9,118 nt of DNA from Dehalococcoidia bacterium (GTDB lineage Bacteria > Chloroflexota > Dehalococcoidia > GIF9 > UBA5620): NCBI GenBank assembly GCA_016783225.1, contig JADHWZ010000080.1:1-9118 (forward strand). The letters run 5' to 3'. The notes beneath the pieces were generated by a model that worked only from the letters and a program-made list of their open reading frames with translations, ran no database searches and was not told the DNA's origin. The position numbers were made by a program, and so were the translations under genes. Below, in pieces: positions 6,823-9,118 of this stretch. Within the stretch, counting starts at the first letter, position 1. The number at the start of each line of letters is the position of its first letter.

Positions 6823-6900
6823 GTCATCCTGAGCCCTTCGTTTTGTGTCATCCTGAGGAAGCCCTTCGCCACCTGTCATTCTGAACGAAGTGAAGAATCT
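6823..6900. repeat. Cluster of short dispersed repeats (GTCATYCTGA type)
   Basis: Three direct copies of an 11-base core occur in the gap between the anchored methyltransferase and yggS: GTCATCCTGAG at 6823-6833 and 6847-6857, and GTCATTCTGAA at 6875-6885. The first two are followed by CCCTTCG (6834-6840 and 6862-6868). The third continues as CGAAGTGAAGAATCT (6886-6900), so cttcg and cgaag arms could pair. The pattern resembles a dispersed intergenic repeat seen in many bacterial genomes. No reading frame is associated with it. It may be a REP-like or MITE-like remnant; the function is unknown. Confidence 0.7.
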
Positions 6901-6930
6901 CAGGCTCAGGGTAGACTCCGCGAAGCAATC

Positions 6931-7572
6931 TCACGGCTTCCTGAATCTCACAGTGTACTGCCAGAAGCTCCCGGAAGCTTCATCCAGAACCAGTCCTGCT
7001 TCCTTGCCCATCTTGATTGTGGTGGATTTCCAGGGGTAATCAGGGTCGGGCAAGAACTCTGTTACGGCCAGAATCCCTCTCGGTTTCAATACTCTTCTAA
7101 CCTGTTGCAGAGCTTTGCTCCGGTCGGGTATTTCCTGGAGAACGGTTACCATATATACTAAGTCGAGAGAGCCGTCATCGAACGGCAAATCATAGGCACT
7201 GCTGTTGACGAGTTCGATATTCTTGATATCTTCGTTTTCGGGTTTGGCTAGCTTGTGCTCCAACTGCTCCAGCATCTCCGGCTGAATATCGAGAGCATAC
7301 ACTTTTCCCTCTTCCCCAACGGCCCTGGCAACGAAAGTAGTATAGGCTCCACTCCCACACCCAACCTCCAAAACACGCATGCCTTTCCTGATACCGCTGC
7401 GCTGTATTACCTTGTCAGGCGGTTGGAGCCTTCTTCTGAAGTCGCTGTCCAAGCCACGACCGATGAAGGCCGGTGCCGGAAAATGAACCAGCTTCCTGAC
7501 TATCCTCATCACAACCTGGTGCAAAAGAAGAAGCCCCAGAATTGCTATAAGTACAGCTTTTATCACCGTCAT
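6931..7572 (-). CDS. Membrane-anchored class I SAM-dependent methyltransferase
   Basis: A 213-residue protein. Residues 4-22 (IKAVLIAILGLLLLHQVVM) form an N-terminal membrane helix with a basic stretch after it (RIVRKLVH), so the catalytic domain should lie on the cytoplasmic face. Motif I is RVLEVGCGSGAYT (66-78), followed by VYALDIQPEM (91-100) with Asp95 for the SAM ribose, SAYDLPFDDGSLDLVYMVTVLQEI (125-148) and LKPRGILAVTEFLPDPDYP (162-180). This is the UbiE/Methyltransf_11 pattern. A membrane-bound or lipid-like substrate is likely (inference). The linker contains LDSDFRRRLQPP (41-52), which I associate with methyltransferases in Chloroflexota and archaeal genomes. The ATG at 7572 has GGAGG seven bases upstream. 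It lies 74 bases after the cysteine-cluster gene on the same strand. The 3' end borders a repeat-bearing gap of 213 bases. Confidence 0.85.
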   Translation of the reverse strand: MTVIKAVLIAILGLLLLHQVVMRIVRKLVHFPAPAFIGRGLDSDFRRRLQPPDKVIQRSGIRKGMRVLEVGCGSGAYTTFVARAVGEEGKVYALDIQPEMLEQLEHKLAKPENEDIKNIELVNSSAYDLPFDDGSLDLVYMVTVLQEIPDRSKALQQVRRVLKPRGILAVTEFLPDPDYPWKSTTIKMGKEAGLVLDEASGSFWQYTVRFRKP

Positions 7573-7589
7573 GCTGTCTCCTCCAACCG

Positions 7590-7604
7590 AATTTCTGTGA
7601 AATT
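7590..7604. repeat. Short perfect inverted repeat before the methyltransferase gene
   Basis: AATTTC-TGT-GAAATT is a 6-base inverted repeat with a 3-base centre, five bases upstream of the GGAGG of the methyltransferase gene. It could be an operator half-site pair or chance; it is too short and AT-rich for a terminator. Confidence 0.3.
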
Positions 7605-7646
7605 ACCTGAATCTCAGCGAGCGTTTCTCAACTGCCAACCCACCGG

Positions 7647-8336
7647 TCATTCCCCCAGTTTGTATCCGCTTCTTTCCCACGCCTCTTTCATCACAGGGTT
7701 CTTCGCAAGATATTCATCGACCATGGACTTGGCAACGCGGTTCAGAGGGCAGGAGAAGTTCACACACCTGGAGCAGAAGTAGTACGTGAGGATGTACAGG
7801 AACTGAAGCCCGGCCAGTAGAGTCGCAATCGTAACACCAATCATCCCCAGAAGGGCATATAACCCGAATTCGGCGTAACTAGCGGCCATAAGCCAGATTC
7901 CATAGGCCTCCGCAAGCACCGGGAAGAGCACCACAAACGAAAAGAAGAAAACCAAAACCGTTTTCTCCAGCTTGTTCATTGGTTCAGGCCTGTATCGCCA
8001 CACTTTGGGTGACCCGGTAAGCGCCCAGCAGTGCAGAGTCTTACCATCTTCGGCCCAATACGGACAGTGTGAGCAAAGGATACGCGTTTCGATACCCAAG
8101 CCCCAGAGGGCAATGCAGCCAACCGCATAGACTATTAGCGGCCACCAGGCCCCTGCCAGAAGCCCTATCAGTACCAGCCCAAACAGTGCCATAACCAGAG
8201 AAGGCACTTGATTCAGCATGAAAAACGTGAAGTCCCTGGTGTTGAGCCTGCAATTCAGTTTGCCTTTCAGGTCACAATCGATACAGCCTGATTCTTCGTT
8301 CCAGGTACAGATGTTGTACGGGTTCCTGGTGCTCAT
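7647..8336 (-). CDS. Four-helix membrane protein with three cysteine clusters, function unknown
   Basis: A 229-residue protein I cannot assign to a named family. It has about four membrane helices (roughly 38-60, 63-80, 123-148 and 155-185). Eleven cysteines occur, ten of them in three soluble clusters: C10-x7-C18-x2-C21-x7-C29 at the N terminus; C88-x2-C91-x11-C103 in the loop between helices 2 and 3 (CSHCPYW, LHCW); and C188-x2-C191-x4-C196 after helix 4 (CSRCVNFSC). With an even number of helices all three clusters fall on the same side of the membrane, and the positive charges flanking the helices suggest the cytoplasm. Together they could bind Zn or Fe-S; that is inference. No signal peptide is seen. 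The ATG at 8336 has AGGAGG ten bases upstream. It lies between a ClpP-like gene (72-base gap) and a membrane-anchored methyltransferase gene. Confidence 0.85.
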   Translation of the reverse strand: MSTRNPYNICTWNEESGCIDCDLKGKLNCRLNTRDFTFFMLNQVPSLVMALFGLVLIGLLAGAWWPLIVYAVGCIALWGLGIETRILCSHCPYWAEDGKTLHCWALTGSPKVWRYRPEPMNKLEKTVLVFFFSFVVLFPVLAEAYGIWLMAASYAEFGLYALLGMIGVTIATLLAGLQFLYILTYYFCSRCVNFSCPLNRVAKSMVDEYLAKNPVMKEAWERSGYKLGE

Positions 8337-8408
8337 GGCTTCCCGGCCTCCTCTGTGGTTTCTCTAATCGCCTATAGACATCCCGAACCTTGCCCCGTGC
8401 CGCATCTC

Positions 8409-9023
8409 CTAGGCAGGCTGAGCGGGCCGCGACGGCGCATTCGGCGGTATTCCTGGCTCTGCCTTGGGTTGATACTGTATGGATATGACCTCCGAGCCCG
8501 CCTCAAATAGGTCGGATTTGATTTCGTGAACCAGGCCCCAGGCTTTGGCTTCCTCCGGGTTCAACGTAATCCTCTCAAGCATAGCACCTGTAACATCTTC
8601 GACCGCCTTCCCGGTATTCGCCGCTATGACCTTGGCGATATTCTCTATATCTATCCGCAGCCCTTTCAGCCTCTCCTCAAGTTGCTTCTCCTCCAAACGC
8701 TCGTTTTGTTGAAAACCAGCACTCACGCCGTGAAGCAGAAATCTGGCCTGAGGGACCGACAGCCTCCTGCTGCCGCCACAAAACAGGACAACCCCAATTG
8801 AGTCGACACTGCCAAAATTATGCGTGGTCACAGCTACGGGTAAGCCCTTCAGATAGTTGTAAGCCGATAGCCCGTGGAAGACGGAACCGCCGGGAGATGA
8901 AATGAGGATGATGAACTCAGTGGCACCCTGTTTCATCTTCTGGTCAATCGCGTCCATCAAGGCATTTATCGTGCCATCGATAACCGGGGCAAAGAACTTG
9001 ATAACTACGCGTTTCGTTGCCAT
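8409..9023 (-). CDS. ClpP-like (S14 fold) serine protease homologue with atypical active site
   Basis: A 204-residue protein with the ClpP/crotonase fold. SSPGGSVFHG (42-51) is the oxyanion-hole loop, Ser75 in GSVDSIGV matches the nucleophile in GxxASMG of ClpP, and His98 in ARFLLHGV matches the MIHQP histidine. A charged helix (QNERLEEKQLEERLKGLRIDIENIAKVIAANTGK, 106-139, shown in part as QNERLEEKQLEE) is the handle that mediates ring stacking in ClpP. In the region where ClpP has its catalytic Asp (RD-x-F-x-S-A-x-E-A), this protein reads ERITLNPEEAKAWGLVHEI (150-168) with no Asp. The C-terminal extension is proline-rich and probably disordered. No signal peptide is seen, so it is likely cytoplasmic. 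The ATG at 9023 has AAGGAGG eight bases upstream. It belongs to a divergent ClpP-like group rather than housekeeping ClpP; partner ATPase and substrate are unknown. Confidence 0.85.
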   Translation of the reverse strand: MATKRVVIKFFAPVIDGTINALMDAIDQKMKQGATEFIILISSPGGSVFHGLSAYNYLKGLPVAVTTHNFGSVDSIGVVLFCGGSRRLSVPQARFLLHGVSAGFQQNERLEEKQLEERLKGLRIDIENIAKVIAANTGKAVEDVTGAMLERITLNPEEAKAWGLVHEIKSDLFEAGSEVISIQYQPKAEPGIPPNAPSRPAQPA

Positions 9024-9031
9024 ATTACAGT

Positions 9032-9038
9032 CCTCCTT
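9032..9038 (-). promoter_or_regulatory. Strong Shine-Dalgarno of the ClpP-like gene
   Basis: AAGGAGG (- strand) stands eight bases before the ATG at 9023, fixing the start. Upstream to the window edge (9039-9118) no convincing promoter is visible. Confidence 0.75.
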
Positions 9039-9118
9039 TTACCAGTTATGGTGGTTAACATCTGCGTGTTTGCGAAATGCCAAAGGCCTTTGCACGAGCA
9101 AAGCAAACCACAAACCTG

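Noticed and set aside
6823..6900. CRISPR-like array
   Set aside because: The repeats are only 11 bases, spacings are short and unequal, and no cas gene is near.
7255..7782. Long + strand open frame over the methyltransferase gap
   Set aside because: It lies antisense to two well-supported genes, has no recognisable domain and no ribosome binding site.

Overview
The window looks like bacterial chromosome of moderate-to-high GC. I lean towards Chloroflexota, class Dehalococcoidia. This rests on overall protein resemblance, on the membrane-anchored methyltransferase with its LDSDFRRRLQPP stretch, and on a dispersed repeat of the GTCATTCTGA type. It is an impression from the sequence, not a database result. 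I see no rRNA, tRNA, CRISPR array, insertion sequence or phage gene.

Layout. (1) Positions 1-2898 hold a glycan or lipid-modification type locus: the tail of a GT4-like glycosyltransferase and a prenyltransferase-like alpha/alpha-toroid protein on the + strand, facing two class I SAM-dependent methyltransferases on the - strand. The toroid gene and the nearer methyltransferase overlap tail to tail by 36 bases. The 200 bases between the two methyltransferases (1847-2046) hold nothing I can support. (2) An intergenic region (2899-3066) with a perfect extended -10 box leads into one large + strand gene (to 4974). It encodes an exported, single-pass membrane protein with two Ig-like domains, InlB-repeat-like beta modules, a C-terminal membrane helix and a very basic tail of about 143 residues. 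(3) Positions 4975-5251 (277 bases between convergent genes) hold no gene, RNA or clear terminator. (4) From 5252 to 9023 everything reads on the - strand. In transcription order: a ClpP-like serine protease homologue, a four-helix membrane protein with three cysteine clusters, a membrane-anchored methyltransferase, then a gap with short dispersed repeats, then yggS and proC as a tightly coupled pair.

How the genes fit together. YggS (PLP homeostasis) and ProC (last step of proline synthesis) form a well-known bacterial neighbourhood; here the yggS stop codon lies inside the proC ribosome binding site. The ClpP-like, cysteine-cluster and methyltransferase genes have 72- and 74-base gaps and good Shine-Dalgarno sequences, so they may share a transcript; no common pathway is evident. 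The least explained proteins are the cysteine-cluster membrane protein, the ClpP homologue that seems to lack the catalytic aspartate, and the surface protein with a histone-like basic tail. I did not find a convincing wholly new system; the cysteine-cluster protein and the surface protein are the best candidates for new biology.
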